A stretch of DNA of 64,000 nt from positions 25,601 to 89,600 of the forward strand of contig NZ_JADDJF010000016.1 in the NCBI RefSeq assembly GCF_017811755.1, written 5' to 3'. Both the position numbers and the translations under genes were made by a program. Shown here in pieces: positions 1 through 8,428 of the stretch; the first letter of the stretch is position 1; the number at the start of each line of letters is the position of its first letter. The notes below the pieces were generated by a model. That model did not search any database and was not told the origin of the DNA. It worked only from the letters and a program-made list of their open reading frames with translations. The DNA is from Pararhodobacter sp. SW119. GTDB taxonomy: Bacteria > Pseudomonadota > Alphaproteobacteria > Rhodobacterales > Rhodobacteraceae.

Positions 1-194
1 GCGCCGGTCGGCTGATCGACCTCCAGTTCGTCCGAGTTGATCTCCAGCGGGGCGTCGCTGAGTTGGAGTGACTGGCCCAGCCGGATCTGCGTGTCCTGCG
101 CCACCGCCGGCGCTGCGGCCAGTAGAAGCGCCACCAGCGCGGCCGGCAGTCGGCCGAGGGGGGCAGCAAGGGTCTTGCGGGTTGCACGCGGCAT
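1..194 (-). CDS. lptA: LptA, LPS transport periplasmic protein (5' part only)
   Basis: Only the first ~64 codons lie in the window; the gene runs off the left edge. It starts with MPRATRKTLA, then a hydrophobic stretch ending in AAPAVAQ, a typical Sec signal peptide cut near residue 33. The mature part begins with EINSDELEVDQ, the entry into the OstA/LptA beta-jellyroll repeat. LptA is the periplasmic bridge that carries LPS from LptBFGC to LptDE. The start is 3 bp downstream of the lptC stop, so the two are in one operon. Identity rests on the N-terminal motif plus the gene order rnd-lptC-lptA, which is conserved in alphaproteobacteria. Confidence 0.85.
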   Translation of the reverse strand, partial: MPRATRKTLAAPLGRLPAALVALLLAAAPAVAQDTQIRLGQSLQLSDAPLEINSDELEVDQPTG

Positions 195-197
195 CGG

Positions 198-821
198 TCA
201 CTCCTGATCCAGCGGCTGGTATAGAAGCCTGACGCCGCCCGAGAAGACAAGACGCTGGCTGTTGGAGGCGGCGGGGTCCTGGGTGACGTGGAGCGCGCCC
301 GCCCGCAGGTTGCCCGCGGGCGCTTCGCCCGATACCGGGCCGGGCGAGTGCAGCCAGGTCCGGTCGAGCGCGCCCTCGATCAGGGCGCTTTCCAGCGTGT
401 AGCCGGGCGTCGCCGTGATTTCGATCGCGCCGCGCATGTCGAAGGTGCCGCTGCCGCGGTCGATGGCGCCCGAATCGGCGCGGGCGGTGACCTGGCCGCC
501 CGATTGGTCCTCCAGCGCCAGCGTCAGTCCCGACACCTCCAGCCGCAGGACGGCATCGGGGTCGGTGCGCGCGGTCTCGGCGGTCAGGCGCAGCGCCGCG
601 CCGCCGTCGGTCACGCCCGCGAAGCTTGCGCCCGAAACGCGCGGGTCGCGCGCGCGTTCCTCGACGTCGATCTCGGCCAGCGGGATGGCGCGGCTGGGGT
701 CCACGGTTTCGGCCAGAAGAAAGACCATCGACAGAAGCGCCAGGGCCACCAGGGGGAGCGTCACCTTGAGTACCCAGACCAGGCGCGTGTGGCGGCGATC
801 GAAGCGGGCGGGCGCGTCCAT
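198..821 (-). CDS. lptC: LptC, LPS export protein
   Basis: The product is 207 aa. Residues ~13-34 form one N-terminal transmembrane helix (LVWVLKVTLPLVALALLS), followed by a periplasmic LptC/YrbK-type beta-jellyroll domain with motifs such as GASFAGVTDGG and FSGGVRLLY. LptC anchors the periplasmic end of the LPS export ABC transporter (LptBFG) and passes LPS to LptA. The start at 821 (MDAPARFDRR) is chosen because longer readings run back into the rnd frame and lack the usual short cytoplasmic tail. It lies 9 bp after rnd and 3 bp before lptA. Confidence 0.88.
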   Translation of the reverse strand: MDAPARFDRRHTRLVWVLKVTLPLVALALLSMVFLLAETVDPSRAIPLAEIDVEERARDPRVSGASFAGVTDGGAALRLTAETARTDPDAVLRLEVSGLTLALEDQSGGQVTARADSGAIDRGSGTFDMRGAIEITATPGYTLESALIEGALDRTWLHSPGPVSGEAPAGNLRAGALHVTQDPAASNSQRLVFSGGVRLLYQPLDQE

Positions 822-829
822 CGGGGCGA

Positions 830-1441
830 TCAGTGCGCGAAGATGTCGGTTTCCGGCCATCCCGCGAGGTCGAGCGCCGCGCGCGCCGGCAGGAAGTCGA
901 AACAGGCCTGGGCCAGGGCGACGCGCCCCTCGCGCGCGAGCATTCCCTCCAGCGCGGCCTTGATCCGGTGCAGGTGCAGCACGTCCGAGGCGGCGTATTC
1001 CATCTGCGCGCTGCTCAACTCGGCCGCGCCCCAGTCGGAGCTTTGCTGCTGCTTCGAGATGTCGACGCCGGCCAGTTCCGACACGAGGTATTTCAGGCCG
1101 TGACGGTCGGTATAGGTGCGCGTCAGCTTCGAGGCGATCTTGGTGCACCAGACCGGCGCGGTCAGCACGTCGAACCGCTGGAGCAGAACCGCGATGTCGA
1201 AGCGCCCGAAGTGAAAGAGCTTCAGGACATCGGGATCGCCCAGAAGCGCCGACAGGTTCGGCGCGGAGGCCCCCCCCTGGGCGATCTGCACCAGATGCGC
1301 GTCGCCATCACCGGCAGACAACTGCACCAGGCAAAGCCGGTCGCGGTGCGGGTTGAGTCCCATCGTCTCGCAGTCGATGGCGACGATCGGGCCCAGGTCC
1401 AGCCCGTCGGGCAGGTCGTTGCGGTGCAGGTGGATGCTCAT
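830..1441 (-). CDS. rnd: Ribonuclease D-type 3'-5' exonuclease
   Basis: The product is 203 aa, one DEDD exonuclease domain without the HRDC domains of E. coli RNase D, as is usual for the short alphaproteobacterial form. The catalytic motifs are visible: Exo I in AIDCETMGL, Exo II around HFGRFDIAVL, and Exo III YAASDVLHLH with the tyrosine of the DEDDy class. It would trim 3' ends of tRNA precursors and other RNAs. The start at 1441 (MSIHLHRNDL) is preferred over an ATG 14 codons upstream because the conserved domain begins directly there. It is the first gene of the rnd-lptC-lptA unit. Confidence 0.88.
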   Translation of the reverse strand: MSIHLHRNDLPDGLDLGPIVAIDCETMGLNPHRDRLCLVQLSAGDGDAHLVQIAQGGASAPNLSALLGDPDVLKLFHFGRFDIAVLLQRFDVLTAPVWCTKIASKLTRTYTDRHGLKYLVSELAGVDISKQQQSSDWGAAELSSAQMEYAASDVLHLHRIKAALEGMLAREGRVALAQACFDFLPARAALDLAGWPETDIFAH

Positions 1442-1573
1442 GCGGTGGTCCCTGGAAGCGGCCGGTGGCGTGATAAGACGCACATAAATCAGTGTCTTAG
1501 GTTGTAAGTGGTGCTGCGGTGATAACAGCTTGTCGGGCGTGGCGCAACTGTGGGCGGCGGCCGGGTCGCGGCG

Positions 1574-2683
1574 TCAGCCGGGCAGGAGGCCGCGCTGGCG
1601 CAGGTCGGCCAGGACCTCGGCGCGGTGGGCGTCGCGCGTGGGGACCGGGCCGGGGGCGGGTGCTGCGCTGGCGAAGCGCGGGGCGGGGGCGGGCTCCAGC
1701 GTGCCGTCGCGTTCGATCCAGCCGGCGCGGGCGACGATGTGGGGGTCGTGCGCGGCCTCCCACGGGCTGAGGACCGGGGCGACGCAGGCGTCGCTGCCGG
1801 CGAAGAGCGCGGCCCAGTGATCGCGCGGTTGTGCGGCGAAGATCGTGGCCAGGCGTTCGGTGGCGCGCGGCCAGCCTGCCGGATCATACTGGCGGGCGAA
1901 GTCGGGATCGTCGGTCAGGCCGAGCCGGGCGAGGAATTCGGCGTAGAACTTCGCCTCGAGGCACTGGACCGACAGGAAGCCGCCGTCGGCGCAGGCGTAG
2001 CTGCGCGACCAGTGCGGGCCGTCGAGCAGGCTCTGGCCGCGCGCCTCGGTCAGCATGCCGGTGGGTGCCATCGACATCAGAAGTGCCAGCATATGCGCCG
2101 AGCCGTCGACGATGGCGGCATCGACCACGCTGCCTTCGCCGGTGCGCTGCGCGCGCAGAAGCCCGGCGAGCAGCCCCGCGACCAGATACATCGCGCCGCC
2201 GCCGATGTCGCCGACCAGCGTGGCCGGCGTGACTGGCGGCTGCCCGGGCAGGCCGGCATACCAGAGCGCGCCCGAGGCCGCGATGTAGTTCAGGTCATGC
2301 CCGGCCTGCGCGGCGCGCGGCCCGTCCTGGCCCCAGCCGGTCATCCGCCCGTAGACCAGCCGCGGATTGACCCTGTGGATCTGCTCGGGGCCGAGGCCGA
2401 GGCGTTCCATCACGCCGGGCCGGAACCCTTCGACCAGGGCGTCGGCCGAGGACAGCAGCGCGTCGATCAGCGGGCGGTCGGCGGGCGCCTTGAGGTCGAG
2501 TGCGATGGTTTTCTTGCCGCGGTTGAGGATCGATCGGTCGGGCACGCCGGGGGTCCCGGCGCCGCCGGGTCGCTGGATGCAGATCACCTCGGCGCCCTGA
2601 TCGGCCAGCCACATGGCGGCGAAGGGGCCGGGGCCCAGCCCCTCGAACTCGATGATGCGCAATCCGTCCAGCATGCCGCTCAT
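1574..2683 (-). CDS. CaiB/BaiF family CoA transferase (alpha-methylacyl-CoA racemase-like)
   Basis: The product is 369 aa with the class III CoA-transferase fold. The N-terminus MLDGLRIIEFEGLGPGPFAAM contains the family signature, followed by DQGAEVICIQRP, LNRGKKTIALDLK and DALVEGFRPGVMERLGLGP. The nearest well-known members are alpha-methylacyl-CoA racemases, which epimerise 2-methylacyl-CoA in branched-chain lipid catabolism; GHDLNYIAASGAL fits that subgroup. The ATG at 2683 overlaps the stop of the upstream phosphodiesterase gene (ATGA), so the pair is probably translationally coupled. An ATG four codons upstream is less likely. Racemase versus CoA-transferase activity cannot be settled from sequence. 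Confidence 0.85.
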   Translation of the reverse strand: MSGMLDGLRIIEFEGLGPGPFAAMWLADQGAEVICIQRPGGAGTPGVPDRSILNRGKKTIALDLKAPADRPLIDALLSSADALVEGFRPGVMERLGLGPEQIHRVNPRLVYGRMTGWGQDGPRAAQAGHDLNYIAASGALWYAGLPGQPPVTPATLVGDIGGGAMYLVAGLLAGLLRAQRTGEGSVVDAAIVDGSAHMLALLMSMAPTGMLTEARGQSLLDGPHWSRSYACADGGFLSVQCLEAKFYAEFLARLGLTDDPDFARQYDPAGWPRATERLATIFAAQPRDHWAALFAGSDACVAPVLSPWEAAHDPHIVARAGWIERDGTLEPAPAPRFASAAPAPGPVPTRDAHRAEVLADLRQRGLLPG

Positions 2684-3450
2684 GCAGGCCTCCATTCGCC
2701 GCGACCGATCAGAAGTTCTTTCAGCAGCGTCGGCCGGTCGGTCATGATCCCGTCGACGCCCATGTCGAGCAGCCGCGTCATCTCGGCGCGGTCGTTCACC
2801 GTCCAGACCTGAACGCGGATGCCGGCGTCATGGGCGGCGCGAACGAATCGCGGCGTGACGATGGGAACCCCGCGGTAGGAGACCGGCACCTGCACCAGCG
2901 CGAAATCGCCGGGCGGCAGCGGCAGCCCCCTGCCGCGCAGCCACAACCGGGCGACCCCGGCATGGGCCGGCGACCAGATCAGGCGTGCGCCGAAGCGCGC
3001 GCGCAACCGCCGTGTCGGGGCGGCGCTGAAGGACCCGATGCAGACGCGGTCCAGCGCGCCCGATCGGCGAATGACCTCGGCCAGGGGGTCGATGACCCTG
3101 TCGGTCTTCACCTCGATCGTGAAGCAGAGCCGGGGGAAGGCGGCGAGCACCTCGGCAAGGCGCGGAATGCCCGCCCCGCCGTGCGTGCGCAACTGTGCGA
3201 CCTGTGTCCAGTCGAGGGTGCGCACGGCGCGCCTGTCGCCGGTCATCCGCGCGAAGGTCGGGTCGTGATGAACGACGACCTCGCCGTCGCGGGTGGCGTG
3301 CACGTCGAGTTCGATGTGGGTGTAGCCCAGCGCCTCGGCATGGGCGAAGGCGGGCAGGGTGTTCTCCTCGACCTCGAGCGAACCGCCGCGATGCGCGATG
3401 GCAAGCGGCGGGACGTGATCGAGGAAGGCGGGTGGCGGGGCGGCACTCAT
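2680..3450 (-). CDS. Glycerophosphodiester phosphodiesterase family protein
   Basis: The product is 256 aa, a GDPD TIM barrel. Diagnostic motifs are LAIAHRGGSLEVEENTLPAF (catalytic HRG and ENT), HIELDVHATRDGEVVVHHD (metal ligands E/D and second catalytic His), FTIEVK, and near the C-terminus VQVWTVND and MGVDGIMTDRP. It hydrolyses glycerophosphodiesters to glycerol-3-phosphate and an alcohol. No signal peptide is visible, so a cytoplasmic location is likely. The start at 3450 (MSAAPPPAF) begins ~20 residues before the domain. It overlaps the CoA-transferase gene by 4 bp. Confidence 0.88.
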   Translation of the reverse strand: MSAAPPPAFLDHVPPLAIAHRGGSLEVEENTLPAFAHAEALGYTHIELDVHATRDGEVVVHHDPTFARMTGDRRAVRTLDWTQVAQLRTHGGAGIPRLAEVLAAFPRLCFTIEVKTDRVIDPLAEVIRRSGALDRVCIGSFSAAPTRRLRARFGARLIWSPAHAGVARLWLRGRGLPLPPGDFALVQVPVSYRGVPIVTPRFVRAAHDAGIRVQVWTVNDRAEMTRLLDMGVDGIMTDRPTLLKELLIGRGEWRPA

Positions 3451-3513
3451 GGCGCCATCATCCGCATCGCGCGGCAACTGTCGAGGCGCACGCGAACTTT
3501 TTTCAGGCGACCC

Positions 3514-6228
3514 TTATTGTGCGGCCGCGCTGGGCACCCCGCCTGGCCTGGCGGCGGCCGCCGGTCGCGTGACGCGCGATATCTCCTCGATCAGCCGGGT
3601 GGACTGGAAGGGCTTGCCGACATGGCCGGCAAAGCCTGCGCGGAAGTATTCGTCGACCTGATGGGTCATCACGTTGGCGGTGATCGCCAGGGCGACCGGC
3701 GCGGGCACGCCCAGATCCGCCGCCTTCGTCCGCAAGGCCGCGAGCGTCGAGAACCCGTCGAGATCGGGCATCGAGATGTCGAGAAGCACGAGCGCGAACT
3801 CCTCCGGCGCCCAGAGCGCGCGCGCGGCCTCGCCCCCCTCGACCATGGTCACGCGGGCGCCGGCGCGTTCGAGCATCAGCCCGAGGACCCGGCGGTTGAC
3901 CGCGTTGTCGTCGGCGGCAAGGATCGTCAGGCCGGCCAGCGGGGCGGCAGGATCGTCCGAGGCCGACGCGCGGGGGGTGTCATGCGGGGCGGTCGTTGGG
4001 GCGGCTTCCACCTCGTCCAGCGGCAGGGTGACGATGATGCAGGTGCCGCGCACGGGTTCGGTGTCGAGGGCGATGTCGCCCTTCATCTGCTCGACCAGCG
4101 CCTTGGTGATGGTCATGCCCAGACCGGTGCCGCCGAAGCGTCGCGCGACCGTGCCGTCGCCCTGTTCGAACTCGGTGAATACCCTGTCGGCCTGTTCGGG
4201 GGTCATGCCGATGCCGGTGTCGCGCACCGCGATGCGGATGGGCGCGCCCCGTGCTGCGTCGAAGCGGACATGGACGCCGCCGGTTTCGGTGAACTTGATC
4301 GCATTGCCGACGATGTTGTGCACGACCTGAAGGATGCGATGCGGGTCGCCCTGGCGCGCGGGGGAAGCGGGGTCGGGGCCCGCCACCTCGAACGCGAGGC
4401 CCTTGTCGCGGGCGGCGGTCGCGTGCAGCGCGCGGATCCGCGTGGCGATCTGCGCAGGATCGAAGGCGACAGATTCGATCTGCATCTTGCCGGCCTCGAT
4501 CTTGGACATGTCGAGGATGTCGTTGAGAATGCTCAGGAGCGTGGCGCCGCTGTCGCGGATGGTGCGCGCCATGGCGCGGGTTCCGGGTTCGTCGAGCGCG
4601 TCCTCCAGCACCTCGGCCATGCCGAGGACGCCGTTGAGTGGCGTGCGGATTTCGTGGCTCATGTTGGCGAGAAACTGGGACTTGGTGCGATTGGCGGCCT
4701 CGGCCCTGTCGCGGGCGGCCTTGAGCGAGCGTGCGGTTTCCAGCTGCTCGGTCATGTCGGCCATCGCGCAAACCACGCGCGTGCCGACCCCGTCCCGGTC
4801 GATGCGAGCGACATTGACCGAGAGCATGCGCACCGCCCCGTCGGCGCGCCGAAAGGCGAGCTGCACGCCGCGCAGGCGGGTGCCGGCGGCGAGGATCTCG
4901 CCGAAGCCGCCCTCGGGCAGCTGGTCGTCGAGGGGGACGGGCGGAAAGATCGCGGCATGGTCCATGCCCAGAAGTTCGCGCGCGGATATCCGGGTCAGCT
5001 TGCCGGCCTCGGGATTGGCGAAGATCGCGCAGCCGCCCTCATCGAAGGCGATGATCGCGGTCATCGTGGTCTGCATCAGAAGCTGCAGGTAGTCGCGTTC
5101 GGCGGCGAGCCGCGCTTCGAGGCTTTCGCGCTCGGTGACGTCGTTGAAGACCAGCACGCGACCCATCTCGGCCCGGCTGTCCAGCGGCTTTTCCATCGGC
5201 AGGATGCGCAGGTCGTAGCGGCGGTTGCCCAGGGCGAAGGTCCGCATGGGCAGGGTATCGGGCTGCAGGAGCGACTTCAGATGCGGAGCCAGTTCGGGCC
5301 AGTCCTTCAGATGCCGGGCGTCACCGGCGTCCGTGGCAAGCGCCAGCGCGGCGGGGTTTGCGCCGGCCACGCCCCCGTCGGGCGTGACGATCAGGATGGG
5401 GCCGGGCGTGTTGAGAAAGAGCACCTCGGTCGCCACGGCGCGCAGGTCGAGCATGCGGTCGGTGATGACGAACCAGGCGAAGATCATCATTGCCAGCGCA
5501 TAGGCATAGGCGGTGGGATCGATGCCGGAAACTGTGAAGCGCGCGAAGATGTAGCCCAGGTTTGCCGCGATCGGGGTGATCAGGATGATGAGCCAGGCCG
5601 CGAAGAACGGCCGATGCGCCGGATGCGTGCGCAGCAGGCCGCGCACCAGAAGCGCCACGCCGGAAACGATGAAGCCATAGAGCCAGAGCGCGGCCAGCAT
5701 GAAAAGCGGCCCATGATCGTAATGGACCTGGCCGGTCGGATCCCGAGGGTCGATGCCGGTCTCGGGCCCATAGAAGGCGCCGTGCCAGTCATTGGTCGCG
5801 GCCATCGCGCCGATGACGATGGGGCCGCCCAGAAGCGCCAGCCGACGGCGGCGCGAGCGCCAGCGATTGCGCGCGCGCGCATAGTCGTCGACGAAGAAGC
5901 ACAGCGCGACGGGAAGGAATGCGATCCCCAGCCAGGCGACCTGCGCCCAGCGGATCTTGCACGCTTCGCCGATGACGCGGTGTTCCAGCGTCACCGCGCC
6001 GAGCCAGAAAATGGCGCCGATCAGGCTGGCGATGAAGAAGGGTTTGCCATGAAAACGCCGGTTCCAGCCGAGCCACACGGCGATCGCCGCAAGCCCCGTC
6101 AGGAATACCGCCGCGACTGTGTCGATCGGCAGGGGCGGGTTCAACTGGAAGCACTCAGCCACGGTCGAGCCCCGCCAGCGAGGTGTCAGACGCGCTACAT
6201 CCGGTTGCGGCCACTGGAAAGTCTCCAA
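3514..6228 (-). CDS. Membrane hybrid histidine kinase with 7TM sensor, PAS, HisKA, HATPase and receiver
   Basis: The product is 904 aa if the TTG at 6228 is used; a GTG at 6162 would remove 22 residues, and neither start is clear. Residues ~35-260 hold seven hydrophobic helices resembling the histidine-kinase 7TM sensor module. Two PAS-like segments follow (~270-370 and ~380-495). HisKA has the phospho-acceptor H525 in SHEIRTPLNG. HATPase shows N642, DTGIGM (~670) and GGTGLGM (~699). A receiver domain follows with acidic D773/D774, phospho-acceptor D817 (LLDISMPD) and K872. There is no separate response regulator or phosphotransfer gene nearby, so its output partner is unknown. Confidence 0.88.
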   Translation of the reverse strand: METFQWPQPDVARLTPRWRGSTVAECFQLNPPLPIDTVAAVFLTGLAAIAVWLGWNRRFHGKPFFIASLIGAIFWLGAVTLEHRVIGEACKIRWAQVAWLGIAFLPVALCFFVDDYARARNRWRSRRRRLALLGGPIVIGAMAATNDWHGAFYGPETGIDPRDPTGQVHYDHGPLFMLAALWLYGFIVSGVALLVRGLLRTHPAHRPFFAAWLIILITPIAANLGYIFARFTVSGIDPTAYAYALAMMIFAWFVITDRMLDLRAVATEVLFLNTPGPILIVTPDGGVAGANPAALALATDAGDARHLKDWPELAPHLKSLLQPDTLPMRTFALGNRRYDLRILPMEKPLDSRAEMGRVLVFNDVTERESLEARLAAERDYLQLLMQTTMTAIIAFDEGGCAIFANPEAGKLTRISARELLGMDHAAIFPPVPLDDQLPEGGFGEILAAGTRLRGVQLAFRRADGAVRMLSVNVARIDRDGVGTRVVCAMADMTEQLETARSLKAARDRAEAANRTKSQFLANMSHEIRTPLNGVLGMAEVLEDALDEPGTRAMARTIRDSGATLLSILNDILDMSKIEAGKMQIESVAFDPAQIATRIRALHATAARDKGLAFEVAGPDPASPARQGDPHRILQVVHNIVGNAIKFTETGGVHVRFDAARGAPIRIAVRDTGIGMTPEQADRVFTEFEQGDGTVARRFGGTGLGMTITKALVEQMKGDIALDTEPVRGTCIIVTLPLDEVEAAPTTAPHDTPRASASDDPAAPLAGLTILAADDNAVNRRVLGLMLERAGARVTMVEGGEAARALWAPEEFALVLLDISMPDLDGFSTLAALRTKAADLGVPAPVALAITANVMTHQVDEYFRAGFAGHVGKPFQSTRLIEEISRVTRPAAAARPGGVPSAAAQ

Positions 6229-6306
6229 CGAGATACCGCCGCACTCTAGGAGGGGGATGGTTTGCGACCGGTTACCAGATCCCGCGAAATTCGCGGGGTG
6301 CGGCGA

Positions 6307-7446
6307 TCAGGCGACCGGCTGACCGTCCCGCCAGACCGCGCGAAGCGCCAGGTCCGGCGCCAGGTGGACGAAGTCGGCCCGGGCCCCAGGGACGAGGATG
6401 CCGCGGTCCGCGGCGCCGATCAGTTGTGCGGGCAGACGCGTGGCCATGGCCAGCGCGCGATCCGTCGGGCAGCCGAGGCGGTGCAGATGCGCCAGCGCCT
6501 GCGGCAGCGTGATGTCGGCCCCGGCGAGCGTGCCGTCGGCAAGCGTCAACCGGCCCTGAAGGCGACGGATCCGGCGGTCCCCGAGGGTGAATTCCGCCAG
6601 ATCGGTGCCGGCGACGGCCATCGCGTCTGACACGAGGAACAGCCGATCCGGGCCCTTGGCGGCCAGCGCCGTGCGCAGCGCGGCATCGGCGACATGCACG
6701 CCGTCGGCGATGATGCCCGCCGAAACCGGGGCCGCCAGCGCCGCCCCGACAAGCCCCGGAGATCGGGCCGAAAGCTGGCTCATGGCGTTGAAGAGGTGGG
6801 TCACGGCACGGGCGCCAGCGGCAAACGCGGCCTCGGCGGCGTCGGCCGTGCAGTCGCTGTGACCGAGGCTGACCACCGCCCCCGCGCGGCAAAGCCGGGC
6901 GATCTGGTCGGGACTCGCGGCCTCGGGCGCGAGGGTGATCAGCAGCGCGGGCAGGGCGCGCGCCGCGGATTCGAGGGCGTGCAGATCGGCGTCTTCCATC
7001 GGCCGGATCAAAGCGGGATCGTGCGCGCCGGCCCGGCGCGGGTCCAGATGCGGCCCTTCCAGATGCAGGCCCAGGAAGCCCGGGACGCGCGCGCGGTGCG
7101 CGGCGATTGCGGCGGCGACGACCTGGGCGGTGACCGCGGGCGTGTCGGTGATCAGCGTCGGCAGGATGCCGGTGGCGCCGAGGCGGGCATGCGCGGCGCA
7201 GATGCGGGCGATCCGGTCGGCATCGGCGCCCTTGCCCAGCATGATCCCGTCGCCGCCATTGACCTGCAAGTCGATCAGGCCGGGTGCGAGGATGCCTTCG
7301 CCGAGGTCCACCAGTTGCACGCCCGCCGGCAGCGGGTTTTCGGCGCGCAGGATCGCGGCGACGCGTTCGCCTTCGACCAGCAGCGTGGCGTGTCGGCTCA
7401 GGTGCGTGCCGTCGAACAGCCGGGCGGCGCGGAAGGCCCGGATCAT
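6307..7446 (-). CDS. nagA: N-acetylglucosamine-6-phosphate deacetylase
   Basis: The product is 379 aa, an amidohydrolase-fold NagA. Visible signatures are GLIDLQVNGGDG (residues 56-67), metal-ligand E130 in LHLEGPH, H196 in SLGHSDCTA, H217 in THLFNAM, and the catalytic D274 in LVSDAMAVAG. It converts GlcNAc-6-phosphate to glucosamine-6-phosphate plus acetate in amino-sugar and peptidoglycan recycling. Its ATG overlaps the stop of the upstream kinase gene by 4 bp, so kinase and deacetylase are co-translated consecutive steps. No nagB is seen in the window. Confidence 0.93.
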   Translation of the reverse strand: MIRAFRAARLFDGTHLSRHATLLVEGERVAAILRAENPLPAGVQLVDLGEGILAPGLIDLQVNGGDGIMLGKGADADRIARICAAHARLGATGILPTLITDTPAVTAQVVAAAIAAHRARVPGFLGLHLEGPHLDPRRAGAHDPALIRPMEDADLHALESAARALPALLITLAPEAASPDQIARLCRAGAVVSLGHSDCTADAAEAAFAAGARAVTHLFNAMSQLSARSPGLVGAALAAPVSAGIIADGVHVADAALRTALAAKGPDRLFLVSDAMAVAGTDLAEFTLGDRRIRRLQGRLTLADGTLAGADITLPQALAHLHRLGCPTDRALAMATRLPAQLIGAADRGILVPGARADFVHLAPDLALRAVWRDGQPVA

Positions 7447-8309
7447 GCCGCGCCCAGCCGTTCGGCCCGCCAGAGCGCGCCATCGAGGATGGAACCGCGC
7501 GGGCTGACCAGCGGCCAGCGCCCGCCGGCCGGGCCGAGGCGCGCGGCGATGACCGGACCCACCCCCCCCATCAGGGCGACCGGCAGAAGGCGGTCTTCGG
7601 GTTGCAGGCGGTCGATCGCGCGGATGACCCAGGCGGTTGCCGTGTCCAGCACGTCCGCGGCGACGGGACAGCCCTGGGCGGCGTTTTCGATCACCAGCGG
7701 GGCCATCGCGGCGAAATTGGTGGGCCGGGAATCGCGGGCGAAGATCATCATCGCGCCCGGATCGGCGAAGCGCGCCCAGAGTGCCGCGGTCAGCGGGCCG
7801 GCGGGTCCCAGACCGTCGCGCGCGTAGAGCGCTCGGCGCATCGCTTCGCGCCCGATCCAGGCGCCGCTGGCCTCATCCCCCAGCTGGAACCCGTAGCCGC
7901 CCACCCGCTGCATCTGACCGGACAGCTGTCGCGCAAAGACCGAGCCGGTGCCAAGCGCGGCGATGATTCCGTCGTCGCCTTCGAAGGCGCCCGAGAGCGC
8001 CAGATCGACGTCGCCCACGACCGCCACCCTTGGCAGGTCGAGGGCCGCGACGATGCGGGGGCCCGCCCCGATTTCGACCGCGCCGGCGATGCCCAGGACC
8101 GCCTGTACCTCGGCGTGCCCTGCGGCCATTGCCTGCGCCTCGGCCAAGGTCTCGGCGACCAGGGCGCGGATCGTGGCGATGGCGCCGTCGGGGTCGGTAT
8201 GGACATTGGCGGGACCGGCGCGATGTTCCGCCGTCGTGCGCCCGTCGGACAGGCGCGCCCGCGCGCGACATCCCGTTCCACCCCCATCCAGCCCGAGGAA
8301 GATTTTCAT
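7443..8309 (-). CDS. BadF/BadG-family sugar kinase, probable N-acetylglucosamine kinase
   Basis: The product is 288 aa in the ASKHA fold. The phosphate-1 loop is LGLDGGGTGCRA (residues 6-17), an adenosine/phosphate-2 region includes AALGTGSVFA, and LGDEASGAWIGREA matches the GlcNAc kinase (NAGK) branch of the BadF/BcrA ATPase family. It probably phosphorylates GlcNAc, GlcN or a muropeptide-derived sugar at C6 to feed NagA. The start at 8309 (MKIFLGLDGG) is fixed by the domain beginning there. It overlaps nagA by 4 bp and is divergent from murQ with 119 bp between, where both promoters should lie. The substrate is inferred from neighbours. Confidence 0.82.
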   Translation of the reverse strand: MKIFLGLDGGGTGCRARARLSDGRTTAEHRAGPANVHTDPDGAIATIRALVAETLAEAQAMAAGHAEVQAVLGIAGAVEIGAGPRIVAALDLPRVAVVGDVDLALSGAFEGDDGIIAALGTGSVFARQLSGQMQRVGGYGFQLGDEASGAWIGREAMRRALYARDGLGPAGPLTAALWARFADPGAMMIFARDSRPTNFAAMAPLVIENAAQGCPVAADVLDTATAWVIRAIDRLQPEDRLLPVALMGGVGPVIAARLGPAGGRWPLVSPRGSILDGALWRAERLGAA

Positions 8310-8428
8310 GCGGTTCCCTTTCGCGGCACCCATAGCAAGCCGGCACCGGGCCGGAAAGCCCGTTGACAGTACTGGCCGGGCGCGGTTCGCTGCCATTGAC
8401 CGGATGCAATCAGGAAGGGCACCGCGCG

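Noticed and set aside
2830..6249. A 1139-codon open frame on plus opposite the histidine kinase and phosphodiesterase genes
   Set aside because: It is antisense to genes with clear catalytic motifs and is rich in Arg/Gly/Gln with no domain, as expected for a shadow frame in high-G+C DNA.
8363..8391. TTGACA at 8363-8368 as the murQ promoter
   Set aside because: The hexamer 17 bases downstream is TTCGCT, a poor -10 match. The site may contribute, but it cannot be supported.
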